Below, piece by piece: positions 30,111-44,094 of a stretch of 64,000 nucleotides of DNA. This stretch comes from Oncomelania hupensis (lineage: Eukaryota; Mollusca; Gastropoda; Littorinimorpha; Pomatiopsidae), in NCBI GenBank assembly GCA_036898135.1, contig CM072522.1:6594378-6658377 (forward strand), read 5' to 3'. A model generated the notes under the pieces. It was not told the origin of the DNA. It made no database searches and saw nothing but the letters and a program-made list of their open reading frames with translations. A program made the position numbers and the translations under genes. How positions within the stretch are numbered: position 1 is the stretch's first letter; every line of letters begins with the position of its first letter.

Positions 30111-31266
30111 AGGCGAAAAAAAACAATAATTATTACAAACAATCTAAGCAGCATAGAGCCTAATCAGCTACTAACCATAAGATTTCCAAATTTAGGTCCT
30201 GGTGATGTAATAGTTCCAGGCAATCCTAACTGGTCTTTTAAAATTACTCTGAATTCTACAGATGATCCTAACAGAACCGTAGTGAACAATCTAGGCAGAG
30301 CTATAATTAAAAGAATGGTTATTAAACTTGGTGGACAAGAAATCCAAAGTATTGATGACGCTGGTGTTTTGTTTTGTTGCACAGATCTTTGGCTGAGTAA
30401 ATATGAAAGGGGATTAGGTTGGTCAAGAGAATCAAACCCCCAATGTGGCAAAACTTCTAATCAAAGCTGACGATGCTAGCATTTCAAACTAGGGTGAAAA
30501 TGCATTAGCTGCTGCATACAAAAACAGGTTTTATTTCCCACTTGATTTTGAACTGTTACACAGTCATCTGCCATTCCATCAAGGTTCATTTAACGACATG
30601 CTGTCTTACGAATTATTTTTAATTATTACTCTCAAGTAATCAATAGTTCTGACAATGAAACTAGCTATACAATCTCAGACATCTCGCTTGAATATGAAGT
30701 GGTCACTCACGCTGAACTCAGTAGGATGATTAGGGGTCAATATGACAAACTAGCAATTTATTATGACAGGATCGTGTGCTACAGACATTATAACCAGGAT
30801 TTATTAGACGCATTATGGAACATCAACATAAATTCATCTGCTCAAAGTTTTAAAGGTGTACTGTTGCAGTTTGTAAAAGAGTCTAATTATAATCGTGACA
30901 GTGAAGCTTTTATAAATCCTAATATAACAAAAGTGTCTGTTGTGATAGAAGGTAAGCCTAATCAATTATTCGCAAACGGAATGTTGCCTTTTCAACAGTT
31001 TGATGAGATTAGAAACATCTTGGGTGGAGGCCGTTTAAGGACTGATGCTGTTGATTTAATGTTTAAGGATCTTCATTTGTATGACACAAGACTGCAAGAT
31101 TATCCGGTAAATAGGTTTGTATTGTGGATAGACTTTCAAACCATACCCACCAACGAACTTCACGGATCTGGAAGAAGAATTCAAAAACGGCACAGATGGT
31201 ATAACAATTGATTTGCACAGGAAGCAAATGCTAGATCAGAATCAATTACAGTATACATGTATATAA
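30111..31266 (+). pseudogene. Capsid-like (probable double-jelly-roll) protein of a Polinton/adintovirus-like element
   Basis: In order it encodes RFPNLGPGDVIVPGNPNWSF, NNLGRAIIKRMVIKLGGQEI, FPLDFELLHSHLPFHQG, SDISLEYEVVTHAELSRM, EGKPNQLFANGMLPFQQFDE and NRFVLWIDFQTIPTNELHGS. I recall this series in large uncharacterised proteins of cnidarian and mollusc virus-like elements regarded as major capsid candidates; structural homology was not tested. Breaks are a frameshift near 30435, an in-frame TAG near 30490, a frameshift near 30635 and another near 31183. The frame ends at TAA 31264-31266. No ATG is visible at the expected start. The longest intact stretch, 30699-31211, shows little codon erosion, so decay may be recent. 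Confidence 0.5.
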
Positions 31267-31285
31267 TTATGCACGCTTAGCTAAA

Positions 31286-32861
<1,576 letters not shown>

Positions 32862-33060
32862 AAATGAGGTCATGAGTGACAATGTATTATAGCATGCTAG
32901 AGGGGTGATGAATATAAGAGGAGTGATGAATATGAGAGAGGGGTGACGATGTATTATAGTATGCCAGAGGGGTGATGAATGTGAGAGAGGGGTGATGAAA
33001 ATGAGGTCAAGAGTGACGATGTATTATGATATGGAAGAGGGGTGAAGAATATGAGGGAGA
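32862..33060. repeat. Degenerate about-70-bp tandem repeat
   Basis: Three units share GTGACGATGTATTAT, starting near 32876, 32943 and 33014. Each is followed by a gaggggtgatgaat-like segment. Confidence 0.7.
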
Positions 33061-34022
33061 GGATGAATCAAGATTGTTGATTACAAATTGAATTATAATA
33101 TGCATTTGTATTTGTATAAATAGTCATGTTCATGAGAAGGGATCTAAATAATAGAAGAACCATGAATTGTTGTAATGCATAAATAAACAGGTCAAGATGG
33201 CGGACGGCGGAAGGAGTTATTTCCCATGTATTGTTACATTATAGAGATAGCCTAGTAAGACAGTTTATTTTGTCGACCAGATTGGGCCTACTACTATCGT
33301 TCTTCTACATATCTGTTCCTACGTATTTCTCCGCCCACCTCTACGTGCTTCTACTGCTGCTGTTTGGTGTTGGATGCTGTTGCTCTATCCGCTGGTGTCA
33401 TTGATGCTGGCCTGAGATGGTGTGAGACCTTTGCTGCCTGGGCGCTACAAGACCCTTGCCACCGGGAGGACTACTGCCTGGTTCCTCCACTCTCAGGATC
33501 GTGCTTACTCACAAGCGTACATATCACTTTACATGCACATAAACCTATATATAAACCTGTGACTATTTACTACAATCTGTTATAGATGCAAAGCCTTAGT
33601 GCACCTTCAGACAGATTAATCAGTTTGGATTGAAGGGAGTTGTTTCATGGTGTATAAAGTTTGACAATAATTAAATACTTTTCTTAAAGTCTTGGTGACT
33701 GAACACTTAAGCCATCAGTTGTGTCATTTCATCTTTATTTTCATATTGTTATATCTTGATTGTGTTGGCATCTTACGTCCAGTGTCAAGGGGGTTTCGGA
33801 TTAGACAAGAGGAGGTAATTGATTGTTAATTGTTGGGGTTGTGGGTCTGGACAAGGGTTGGGGTAGGGTTAGATTTCCCATTCTTCCTGTGTAATTGTAT
33901 GTAGAATAAAAGAGTGTAAATGTTCATCTGGCATTTGTGTTAGTTTTTTAGTTTGAGTTTGCATCCCTCCACTCGCTGTCTGAGCTGAAGTCACTGAACC
34001 CATTCGGGTGACGTGACACCCA
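33061..34022 (+). repeat. Candidate LTR-family copy (left edge uncertain)
   Basis: The last 260 bp align with the reverse complement of 11741-12000: TAGACAAGAGGAGGTAATTG, AATAAA at 33905-33910, CATTCGGGTGACGTGACACC and CCA as the final bases. CAAGATGGCGGAC at 33194-33206 is a strong YY1-type motif, as found near transcription starts of some retroelements. The left edge cannot be fixed. Confidence 0.4.
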
Positions 34023-34205
34023 TCATCGTCTCAAGTTTTGTGCACTAGGGCTCTGTTGCTTAGTAATCACAGCTGAATGCACAACAGGTACACACTGGTA
34101 CAACCATTGAGGTACATAGAATAATAAGGTCTTTCTGTATGTATGTTTGTTCTCTATCTGTATTCTAAGTCCTTGAACGTAAATTATTCTGTCAAAAGGG
34201 ATTGT

Positions 34206-34920
34206 TTAACTCATTGAAGTCGTGCCAGAGACGGTGTTACGGCACTAGCGGTGCCTCAGAGGAGCGTGCCGCTGTTATAGGTACGGCGGGTGTTTCCTTT
34301 TTTTTTATAACAGAAAATGAGTACCAAGGGAACTAAGCGCTACACATACTTGAAAGGGGTCTTTTTAGAGTAGATTGCTTCCCTTTGACCATATTTTTGA
34401 CAAAGTTTCTCTTGAGTTCTCGCGATTTTTATAAAGCTGGTAACATTCATTGTTTACAAAATGGCTTTCCGTTTTGAACGCCGATTGTTGGGAAAATTTT
34501 GTTTTAGTTTTGTTTTAGTTATGTTTTAGTTTTGTTTTAGTTATGTGCCTCTTCAGATTGTGCTTTCATGATTATTTTTGTGTAAAATTCATTTCTACAG
34601 TGTTTTTACATAATAAAAACAAGAGAATCAAATATTTTCATATCAAAAACGGGTGCAACATATAGGTATTGTGCTTCTTATAAAAAAAGTTTTTTTTTGC
34701 AAAAGTGATGTGTTTTTGGTGCAAAATATTTTTTTCTGGAGGATTATAGCAGATTGGTGGTAAGTGAAATTAAAAATACATACTTTAAGTTTTCATTTGC
34801 AATTTATGTTATGTTTCTATGTTGTCTAGTACATTTGGTGTGATTTTTAAAAAAATTGCCTAAAATCCTGCGACTCTGGAATGATGCCGAGTCTGGCACT
34901 CTGCAACTTCAATGAGTTAA
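34206..34920. mobile_element. piggyBac-like MITE with TTAA target duplication
   Basis: TTAA at 34206-34209 and 34917-34920 flank a 707-bp element whose ends, CTCATTGAAGTCGTGCCAGA and the reverse complement of CTGGCACTCTGCAACTTCAA plus TGAG, form imperfect terminal inverted repeats. TTAA specificity is the hallmark of piggyBac-like transposition. The interior is T-rich and has no transposase, so the element is non-autonomous. Confidence 0.75.
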
Positions 34921-36085
34921 ACCAAACTGGTACAATCACTGAGGTTATGTAGAATAATGTTCGCATAGAAAACAAAAACAAGTTTTACATGTAGCTAAAG
35001 TCTAGCAACATGGACTTGTGATTGAAGAGTTTGAATCTGTATTGAGCCATTATTTTTTTATGTTATAAAATTAAATTACTTGCATGTGTGTTTGTATGTG
35101 TGTGTGCTCGAGTGTGTTTGTTTGTGTAAATAGTTTATAGGAAAAACACCCGGATTATTTCTAGTGTAGTCTTCACTTCCTGCTTTAGTGCACAGCCTCA
35201 CAATTGGGACCTATTGTGAGCAAGTGCAGTGAGGATATTTTTTAACCTCACAAAGGACTGGGTTGACCCGTGCAAACATGTCCTCCCAATCAATAGATTC
35301 GTGGCATGGTGTGGCGGATGGGACGTCAAGTAGGCTAGGATTGCAATAAATCAATATCACAAACCTGGCTTGTGTGGCCGTGAGTACATGTGTTGTGTAG
35401 GGAATGCTGTTTGAAGTGTTTTCAGTCACATGTTGCCTGAAATAATTGAAGAAGGCTTGTATTTTCTGTTTTTGTTTAAAAGGGTATATTTTATTTAAAT
35501 TCCAACCACCTATGACATCCAACCAAAGGTGCAAGAAATATGCATATTTATTAGCAGGTGACGGAATTTACAGAGTGCTTTTGGAGTGCTTTAAAACGCT
35601 CTTAAAACAGCATATATTATAATGAAAGGACCCTTGGAGCAAGTTGGGGTAGAACGCTCATAAATACACTCTCTGCCTGTAGATGATTCCTAGTTTAGAA
35701 GCATATGATATGTGCGCGCATGAATATGCCTGTGGGTTTGTGAGTGAATTTGCTACTGCATTTTTGTTGATTCAGCACACAAATGTAGACATGTAAAAAA
35801 ATCAGATCGAAGAAATTAATCTGTTTATTTGCAAAATAAATGGGTAGGACCAACAAAAAGTAACTTACCATTACAAAAATCATATCAACAAAGTTATGTA
35901 TTTTTATACTACAACAATAAACCATTAAAAATCAAACAATTTCGTGTATTTTTTAATACTACATAAATAAACCATAACTAAAATTAAGTAGATCTAACAC
36001 AACAGTTCAGGTATTTCCATTCTACCAAACATCAACATGTATAAAAATTGCATATATATATATATCTATATGTATATCTATATCT

Positions 36086-36087
<2 letters not shown>
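34921..36087. other. Unassigned AT-rich DNA
   Basis: No gene is recognised. Segments near 35890-35990 and 36186-36225 share a CGTATTTTTTA...AAACCATAACTAAA motif that was probably split by the GATA tract. Confidence 0.4.

Positions 36088-36182
<95 letters not shown>
36088..36182. repeat. (GATA)n microsatellite
   Basis: About 23 perfect GATA units. Confidence 0.95.
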
Positions 36183-36751
36183 AAATCACGTATTTTTTAC
36201 ACTACAAAAATAGACCATAACTAAACTCCTGACCAAAAATTGCAGGTGTGTGTGCGTGTCATAGTGTACAAAATATTAATAGCGTACAAATCCTATATAA
36301 CCAAGCACTAGCAAACATCTCAATTCGTCAAAACTGAAACTCACAACACCCCCTCCATCCCGCCCCCCTGCCCCTCCCCCCCAAAAAATCAGCAAAAGTT
36401 TGTATTTATATCATGGAAACTGACATGTACAACTGAAAGACAGCCTATATAAAATAGTTCCAAATAACATTTTCAAATCCGTGTGTAAAAGTAATCGATA
36501 GTTACGAACAACATCCGAAATAGGATAAACTAGCTAAGAATACATTTGTGAAATCCGTTGTTAAACATAATTGATAGCTGTGAACAACACAAATATACCA
36601 TGCACTAGTTAAGAATAAAATGTTGAAATCTGTTGTTAAAAATAATCGACAGCTATGGTAGTTACGAACAACACACAGATGATAGCAATACACGGACATA
36701 ATAAATACACGATTTTGGCAAGTACACCGACTCGGTCAGAATTTTTTTTTC
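36183..36751. other. AT-rich DNA with degenerate about-80-bp tandem
   Basis: GATAGTTACGAACAACA, GATAGCTGTGAACAACAC and GTAGTTACGAACAACACAC recur between 36495 and 36680. No gene is seen. Confidence 0.5.
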
Positions 36752-36761
36752 ACTACTACCA

Positions 36762-36831
<70 letters not shown>

Positions 36832-36892
36832 TGCTACTGGTAACTAACTTTAAAATTTAAAAAAATATAAAAATAAATAAATAAATAAATAA

Positions 36893-36965
<73 letters not shown>

Positions 36966-37101
36966 ATTTGTACAGTCAACACAACAGAACTGGTTTTAAT
37001 ATGCAAGAGTCGGCGAGTATTATTAGGTACTGACTAAGTACACAATAATGACAAACACATGGACATCAATGGACTATAATAAATAAATAAATAAATAAAT
37101 A
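36752..37101. repeat. (CTA)n, (AAAT)n and (TAA)n microsatellites
   Basis: CTA units lie at 36752-36838, AAAT then TAA units at 36871-36961, and more AAAT near 37080-37101. Confidence 0.9.
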
Positions 37102-37984
37102 ACATATTTAAAAAAAAAAACTAATCTGTACACAACAATACAATACAATACAAAACCCCAAACATCCGAATGGCGTCAAGTGTGCAGACAGCACAAAAAA
37201 GTGGTCTGCGCATCATAGTTTGCCACCCCCCCACCCCCCTCACCTGAAATAATGGATTTACACAAAAGCAGACGTAGGTGTGGAGTGAGTGGTGAACGGC
37301 AGGGTGGCCAAATGGAGGAGGAAGTGCAGAAAGGAGGAGGAGCAGGGCTGGCTTGGGTCTTCAGTGAATAACCCACAGCGTAGTCCTACAAAACCACCCT
37401 CTAACACATCAGTAATGGTCAACTGTGACAGCTGGACATTGCAGGAGAAGAAGAAGAAGAAGAAGTGAAGTGAGAGGAGGATGATGTGAGTGAGAGAGGG
37501 GAGGGAAGGAGGGGTGATGGCGGTGGCAGATACTACGTCAGTAAAAAAGAAACAGATGGATGGTGGATGAGGGTAGGCAAGAGTAGGAGAGGGGACATGG
37601 GTGAGGGGGGGGGGGGGGGGGGCTAGAGGGAAGACCGCTCACCTTAGCCTAGACTCAGGACGCCTATACTCTCCCCTCTATTTAGTAGAGATGTACAGTA
37701 TAAGGAGTAAGCGTAACCCTTGGTCTTGGCTGCGCTGAAGGAATGGTGGGCTGATGATGATGATGATATGATGATAGCTATGCTATAGCAATTTAGAAAT
37801 CAGTATTTTTACACTGCAGCACAAAGTAGAGGCGGAGGGATGGGGAGAAGGGGAGGGGTGGGAGACATTGAAGTTTAACGTCCACGCCCACCATTGGCGA
37901 TACGGCAGACGTTTTGTTTTTTTAAAGCCCAAAGTACATCAGACAACACCTAGAAGAAGAAAAACCTCACAGACACAGACACAG
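37102..37984. other. Unassigned DNA with G-rich tract
   Basis: A poly-G run lies at 37605-37622 and short GAA and GAT tracts near 37450 and 37755. No gene is recognised. Confidence 0.4.
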
Positions 37985-38034
<50 letters not shown>

Positions 38035-38057
38035 CACACACCCACACACACACACAC

Positions 38058-38113
<56 letters not shown>
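37985..38113. repeat. (CA)n(TC)n compound microsatellite
   Basis: CA units to about 38060 pass into TC units to 38113. Confidence 0.95.
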
Positions 38114-38116
<3 letters not shown>

Positions 38117-38871
38117 CACACACAAACGTACACAGAAAATCATTGGTTTTCCTATAGACATTGTAATACTGTTATAGGTAAGATGAAGAAAAAGAGAGAA
38201 CCCCCCCCCCCCCCCACACACACACATTAGGGTCCGTTTTCGCAACAAGCACAATCGGAGATTTCGTTTTCAACGTCCATTAGGAGGTTTTGTTTACAAC
38301 GTGAGACAAACATGTACTATTTGAGAGTTAAAAAGCCACCTTCAATCTGACTTACACGAAGAGTTGTCAGATGTTGTTTGGTTAAATTCGTTCATTCCAG
38401 CTAAGGGACACCTCCATGATTGTATGTGTTAAAACAGATTCTTGTTATCAAGGAATTCTTGAAATTCATGAAAATTGTACAGAGATCATTTGTGTGTTTG
38501 TGTGTGTGCGTGTGTGTGTGCGTGTGTTTGTGTTTGTACTCAGTGAATTCATGACATTCCTGAAAATGTTAGGATTGTACGTATTTACAGTAGGTTCTTG
38601 CAATCAAGAAATTCGCGAAATTCATTTTTAAAAATGCACAGTTAACGCATTTGAGTGTTTGTGTGTGTGTGTGTGTGCGTGTGTGTGTGTGTGTGTGTGT
38701 TAAAGTCGGTTCTTGTAATCAGCGAATTCGTGACATTTCTGAACATTTTTCGGGAGGATGTGTGGCATAAATAACATACTTAAAATGTATTGAAATTTTT
38801 TTTGAAAATAACAAAACTTTGTAAGGGAGTTACGAAAATACTCCTTCACTCATTACATTACATTACATTAC
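38114..38871. other. Degenerate tandem with (GT)n
   Basis: GGTTCTTG(C/T)AATCA(A/G) followed by GAAATTC- or GAATTC-type text recurs near 38437, 38589 and 38706, separated by GT-rich stretches (38655-38702). This is a three-unit degenerate repeat without coding content. Confidence 0.5.
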
Positions 38872-39436
38872 ATAATTGTTGCTTTAGGTCCAGCGGACTC
38901 TTCCGAGCCAAATCAGGACCGGACAACCCCCAATCCGCATAAAAGATCTGCTGAAACAACCCTAGTGGGAAAACTGAATGCCCTCCACCAGCCAGTCACT
39001 TTACAATAAAGACATCCCACGCAGGGGACGGCTGAGGCTTCACCCCAACTTATCGAACCCCTGTTTACAAAAACAAAATAGAATACAAACATCATTATAA
39101 ATTATCAACAAAACATATACATATAAAATGCCTACATTGCTAAATAATAACATCATAGGAAGCCCTAGTGACCACCTGGCAGAAAGCGTCCAATATTCCC
39201 AAGCTGATCCAACAGACCTCACACACACAAGGAGTTTTTGTCCCGGAAGAGTTTTCAAGAAAAAAGGTAGGTGACTGGTCTAGCGAAGAAGAAGATAGTA
39301 TAGCAGATTGATAGAACAGAGCAGGAATGAGAAAGAGCAAATGAGAAAGACAGCGACAGTGGGAATTTAAAGCACTAAATTTCCAGAAAGTGGGGATACT
39401 ATTTATACTGAAACCCCCGGCACCCCAACGGGGGTA
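38872..39436 (-). repeat. Repeat X, copy 1
   Basis: Read on the minus strand it begins with the hairpin ACCCCCG/CGGGGGT (about 39415-39436). A TATAAATA box (39400-39407) follows, then about 500 bp, and it ends GGACCTAAAGCAACAATTAT beside ATTAC repeats. A near-complete second copy is at 55185-55880, with fragments at 12905-13003 and 58293-58340. Its class is unknown. The TATA box close to one end suggests it carries its own promoter. Confidence 0.7.
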
Positions 39437-39593
39437 CTCCTTCACTCAAGAGTTAAATTTTGACTACTAGTATTATATTGAAATGTAAATGTCCATTATG
39501 CATCACAAACAATGCTAATTTTACGCGCACAACCTTTTTGTAGACGTGTTTTATATTTATTTATTTATTTAATTGCCGTTTGTTTGTGAAGAT

Positions 39594-39693
39594 CCCCTGT
39601 CTCCATCAGCTTTTTAATCCCCTGTCTGCATCAGCTTTTTAATCCCACGTCTCCATCAGCTTTTTAATCCCCTGTCTCCATCAGCTTTTTAAT
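39594..39693. repeat. 25-bp tandem repeat, four units
   Basis: The unit CCCCTGTCTCCATCAGCTTT+TTAAT occurs four times with two substitutions in total length 100 bp. Confidence 0.95.
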
Positions 39694-39957
39694 CCACCAC
39701 CACCCCACCCACCCACCCCAAGCAAGGAATGTATCCAATCATGATGACGCTATTGCTCATTTGCGAGTCACATGGCAGCGGTACATCCTCAAAACCACGT
39801 CATTCTCGCCGGGCAAGTTTTCCAAACATAATGCGTCACGAAATACATTACGTCATTGTCACATTTTTCACTTGATGTAACACTCATTCTCTATCTCTCG
39901 ACATTCTCTCTCCAATGACCAAACAACTAACGCGCTGCTTCACCCAAAGTCGGCGAG

Positions 39958-40280
39958 TCGGTATATAAGCCGCATCCCCTAGATTTAAAAAAAAAATCAG
40001 GAATTTAGTCAACACACAAGCTGCAGTGGTTTATAAGCCGCAAAAGTTGCACCAAAGAAACAAAACCCGCGCAAAAGCGTCGAAAAATGAGCCGCAGAAA
40101 GTGAGAAACTAGGCAGCCACAGAAACGAATTTCTCACTTTCTGTGGCTCTTTGATGCTTTTGCGAGTTTTGTTTTGTTTTGTTGGGTGTGCATCCTTGCG
40201 GTTTACAAATCACTGCAGCTTGTGTGTAACTAAATTCCTGATTTTTTTTCTTCAATTCAGTGGATGCGGCTTATATACCT
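39958..40280. repeat. Fold-back MITE with about 150-bp arms
   Basis: The outer ends GGTATATAAGCCGCATCC and GGATGCGGCTTATATACC are exact reverse complements. The arms stay alignable inward past GAGCCGCAGAAAGTGAGAAA to a short centre near 40110-40130. Arm fragments also occur at 40425-40450 and 54074-54146. No coding region is present, so it is a non-autonomous inverted-repeat element. Confidence 0.8.
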
Positions 40281-41519
40281 ATGCACTTCTCTCTCTCTCA
40301 CTCTCTCTCCCTCTCTCTCTCACTCTCTCTCTCTCTCACTCCCTCTCTCTCACACTCTCTCACACTCTCTCTCACACTCTCTCTCTCACTCTCTCTCTCA
40401 CTCTCTCTCTCTCACACAACTTAAGGGATGCGGATAATATACCGATGCGCTTTTTTCATCTTTTTTTTTTTTTAAATTCAATTTCTCAAATGTTGGAGTC
40501 ATGCATCCAGTTCTGTGTTCCGAAAACGAACCCTAACTTTTTTCACAAGACAATATCGAGACAACATAGACTACTACTTCTGGCACTCTTCTCTTGCATA
40601 GTGCATCCATCGCTCAAAGAGTTGCTCACGGTCACCTCTGTATTTGTCTGTCAGTTTCTCTATGTGTGTGGTTGTTTGTCTATATTTCTATGTGACTGTT
40701 GTGACTCTCGCTCCCTCCCGGCACCCCTATTTGTTTCTATATGTCTGTTTGTCTCCGTGTTAGTCTGTCTGCCTCTTGCTTTGTCCAGGATCTTACCAGT
40801 CTTGTCTGTCTGTATCTAGGCCAGTCTGCGTTTGCCCATCTCTTTCTGTGCGTGCCTGTATCTCTTCTTTGTCTCTATATTTTGTATCTTCTTGGCTTTC
40901 CTTTTCCACAGTCTCTAAATAAATGTTTAGTCCACCATTCTATCTGTCTGTCTGAATCTCTCTGCTCGCCTGTCTGTCTGTGTGTCTGCTTGCCTCTCCG
41001 TCTGTGTTTATGTCAACCATCGAGCATGAAGAACTGTACGCATTACACAAATACTGTCGACATCTTTATCAGCCAGTCAGTGTGTCTGTCTGTCTGTCTG
41101 TCTCTCTCTCTCGAATCACAAGCACGAAGAATTGTACACGTCTAAAATTCATACATCGACTACTGGAAGAAACAGTTGGAAAAAACAACAACAAAAAAAA
41201 GATAAAAGAATTAATAATACTTGTTATTTTTTTTACAGGTGGAAGACGTTTGACTAATGCAGAACAAGAAGGGCAAAATAGCATTGCTCCCTTGTTAGGT
41301 TGAAAAGAGAAATGAAAACATTGAATGTACAGTCATCGGTAGTGGAAAAATGTAAACAAACATTACAAGTTTGAAAAAAACGGATAGACTACTACTAATA
41401 GCAGAAGGTAGGGCATAGTATCTACTGCTGCTACTGCTACTACTACTAACACACCCACGCGGGACGTTTCACACACACACACACGCATATATGCACCCAC
41501 ACACACAAGCTGAGACGCG

Positions 41520-41598
<79 letters not shown>

Positions 41599-41600
41599 AG
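40281..41600. other. CT-rich and GTCT-rich spacer
   Basis: (CT)n with CA interruptions lies at 40285-40415, scattered CTGT/GTCT repeats at 40620-41110, and (CT)n at 41520-41600. Open frames here are Leu/Ser/Cys-rich translations of simple sequence. Confidence 0.7.
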
Positions 41601-41635
41601 AAGCGTATAAATCTCAATCATTTCTTGTAGGAATT

Positions 41636-42334
41636 TTGTACAGAAATCCGTCGTCTGCATATATGTGGTATGATCATTTTGTTCAAATGATGGACAATGT
41701 CAGTGCAACAAATAGAGATATTCTTTTACTCGGTGACTTTAATATTGACTTGCATAAACCACAACATTCCTGGAAATCCACGTTATCCATGTTTGGTCTC
41801 CATCAGCTTGTAAAAGAATCAACTCGAATAACACCGAACTCCTCAACTCTTCTGGATCATATTTACACCAATCAGAGGAATAGAGTTGATAAAGTAATGG
41901 TGATTCAAAGTGGCATGAGTGACCACTGTCCTACTATTTGCACATGGCTATGTGAGCGTGATAAGTATACTAAAACAGAGCATAATTACATACAATACAG
42001 GTCCTTCAAAAACTTCGATAAGAACGCATTTTTGTTCGAGCTTAGTCTAATTTCATTTGCGAATGTTCTGAACAAGACGGATCCAAACGAAGCTCTTGAA
42101 GAATTCTATTCACTCTTCCTTCCCGTTATAAATAAACATGCACCTATGTGTAAGAAGAGAGTAAAAAGTCCAACACTTCCAAACTGGCTAACTCCCAAAA
42201 TAATGGAAGCTATGAAACTGCGAGACAGATACAAAAAGAATAAGCAGTTTAATGAATATAAAATTCTAAGAAACAAAGTCAATACTCTTGTTAGAATGTC
42301 CAAGAAAAATTATTTTCAAAAAATAATTCAAAGT
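41636..42334 (+). pseudogene. Endonuclease C-terminal half and linker of LINE
   Basis: The frame covers the APE motifs LLGDFNIDL and SDHCPTIC (the final catalytic His) and then the basic linker (KNKQFNEYKILRNKVNTLVR). The frame is lost at a run of 18 G. The RT continues downstream in other frames. It is a truncated retrotransposon ORF, not a host gene. Confidence 0.75.
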
Positions 42335-43557
42335 GGGGGGGGGGGGGGGGGGATACCGCCTCACTTTGGAAAGCAATGAATGAAATCACACACAAATCAC
42401 GTAAGCAGAACCATGTGAGTAAAGCTACCTTTTCTGAAGAAGAATCCAATCTTAAGCATAGCCAACATTGGTCTCAAAGGTAAACATGAATACACCACCC
42501 CACGTAGACTAGAAGATTTTTGTAATCAAAGAAGATCTTCAAACTCTTTCGCATTCCCCCCGCTGGCCGTAAATGAAGTAGGAAAATATATTATAGATCT
42601 ACAAAACAAGCGTTCCACGGGTCCAGATAACATCAATTCTTTTATCCTAAAAATATCTCTGCCATACATTGTTCAAATTGTAACTTACGTTCTTAATCTA
42701 AGTCTTGAAAAAGGTGTATTTCCGACTTCACTCAAAATTGCCAAAGTCATTCCACTACCAAAAATCAAAAACCCAAATGGTCTCAATGATTATAGACCCA
42801 TTTCTTTGTTATCAATTTTGTCCAAACCCTTGGAAAAACATATGCATAAACATCTTTTGCAATATATAGAAAACCACAAACTGTTCCATAATTTGCAGTC
42901 TGGATTTCGTAAACATCATTCTTGTCACACAGCGCTAACCAGATTATGTGACACATGGTTATCAGCTATCAATCGATCAAAAGTTACCGGAGCAGTTTTT
43001 CTTGATTTCAAGAAGGCTTTCGATTTAGTCGACCATAGCATATTATTTAAAAAAAGTAAGCCTTTATGTTAATAGCAATAACACCACTTCGTTCCTCAAA
43101 TCGTACCTATCAGACAGAACACAATGTGTCCATTTAAATGGTAAATCGTCAAGTTATAAAACTTTAACATGTGGCGTTCCTCAAGGCTCAATTATGGGTC
43201 CACTTCTCTTTTGTTTATTTATCAATGATTTACCCTTATCGCTTGAAAACTCAAACATATCATGCGAATTATTTGCTGATGACAATACTCTACATACTTC
43301 TGACAAAGATCTGTCCAAAGTCCAGCTTTCACTTCAGCAAGGTCTGTTGGATGTGCAAAACTGGTGCAAAGAAAACAAAATGTTGCTCAACCCCATAAAA
43401 CAAAATCAATGGTATAACAACAAGACAGAAGCATCAAATACAGCCTCTCAATTTAAACCTTGACATTGACTCTAAACCAATTACTCAAGTCCGTGAACAT
43501 AAACTACTTGGTGTAGCTATTGATTACGAATTAAACTGGCAGTGCCATGTAAATAAG

Positions 43558-44094
43558 GTGAGCAAAACTTTATCTAGAAATTTGTTTCTACTTAAGCAAC
43601 TAAAGCAATATGTTGGACTCGAAGCTAGAAAAATATTTTTCTACGCACATTGTTTGTCTCATATAAATTATGCATCATCGATCTGGTGTATGGCGAGTGA
43701 TAACACTTTAAAAAGTTTGAACTCTCTTCACAGACGAGCAGTTAAGCTTATTCACACTGACCCAACTTTGACTACTATACAAAAAATGAAAACTTTACAA
43801 ATATTACCTTTGGATAAGCAATTTATTTACAACAAAGCAATGCTTATGTACAAAGTCCACACAAATCAATCACCTGAATACCTAAAGGTCCTTCTCTCTG
43901 CAGCCCCAAACAGTCGATCCATCAGATCTAAAAGATATTTATTGCCCTTACCACACACTGATAAATTTAAATCCAGCTTTTCCTTTTCTGGACCTTCAAT
44001 CTGGAACCTCCTCTCAACACAAATCCAACAACAGACAACAGTTGGCAGTTTCAAAACAAAATTACGCTACCATGTATTCAATCAGATAAAATAA
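43558..44094 (+). pseudogene. RT C-terminal frame of LINE
   Basis: The 178-codon frame encodes the thumb and C-terminal domain: YAHCLSHINYASSIWCMAS, SLHRRAVKLIHTD, FIYNKAMLMYKV, SFSFSGPSIWNLL. The same C-terminal order (YNKAVLMYKI, SYSGPSVWNPL) occurs at 20267-19968 on the minus strand, which links the two copies. Confidence 0.75.

Noticed and set aside
36082..36182. Direct repeat array resembling CRISPR spacing
   Set aside because: Pure GATA microsatellite; no spacers, and the DNA is clearly eukaryotic.
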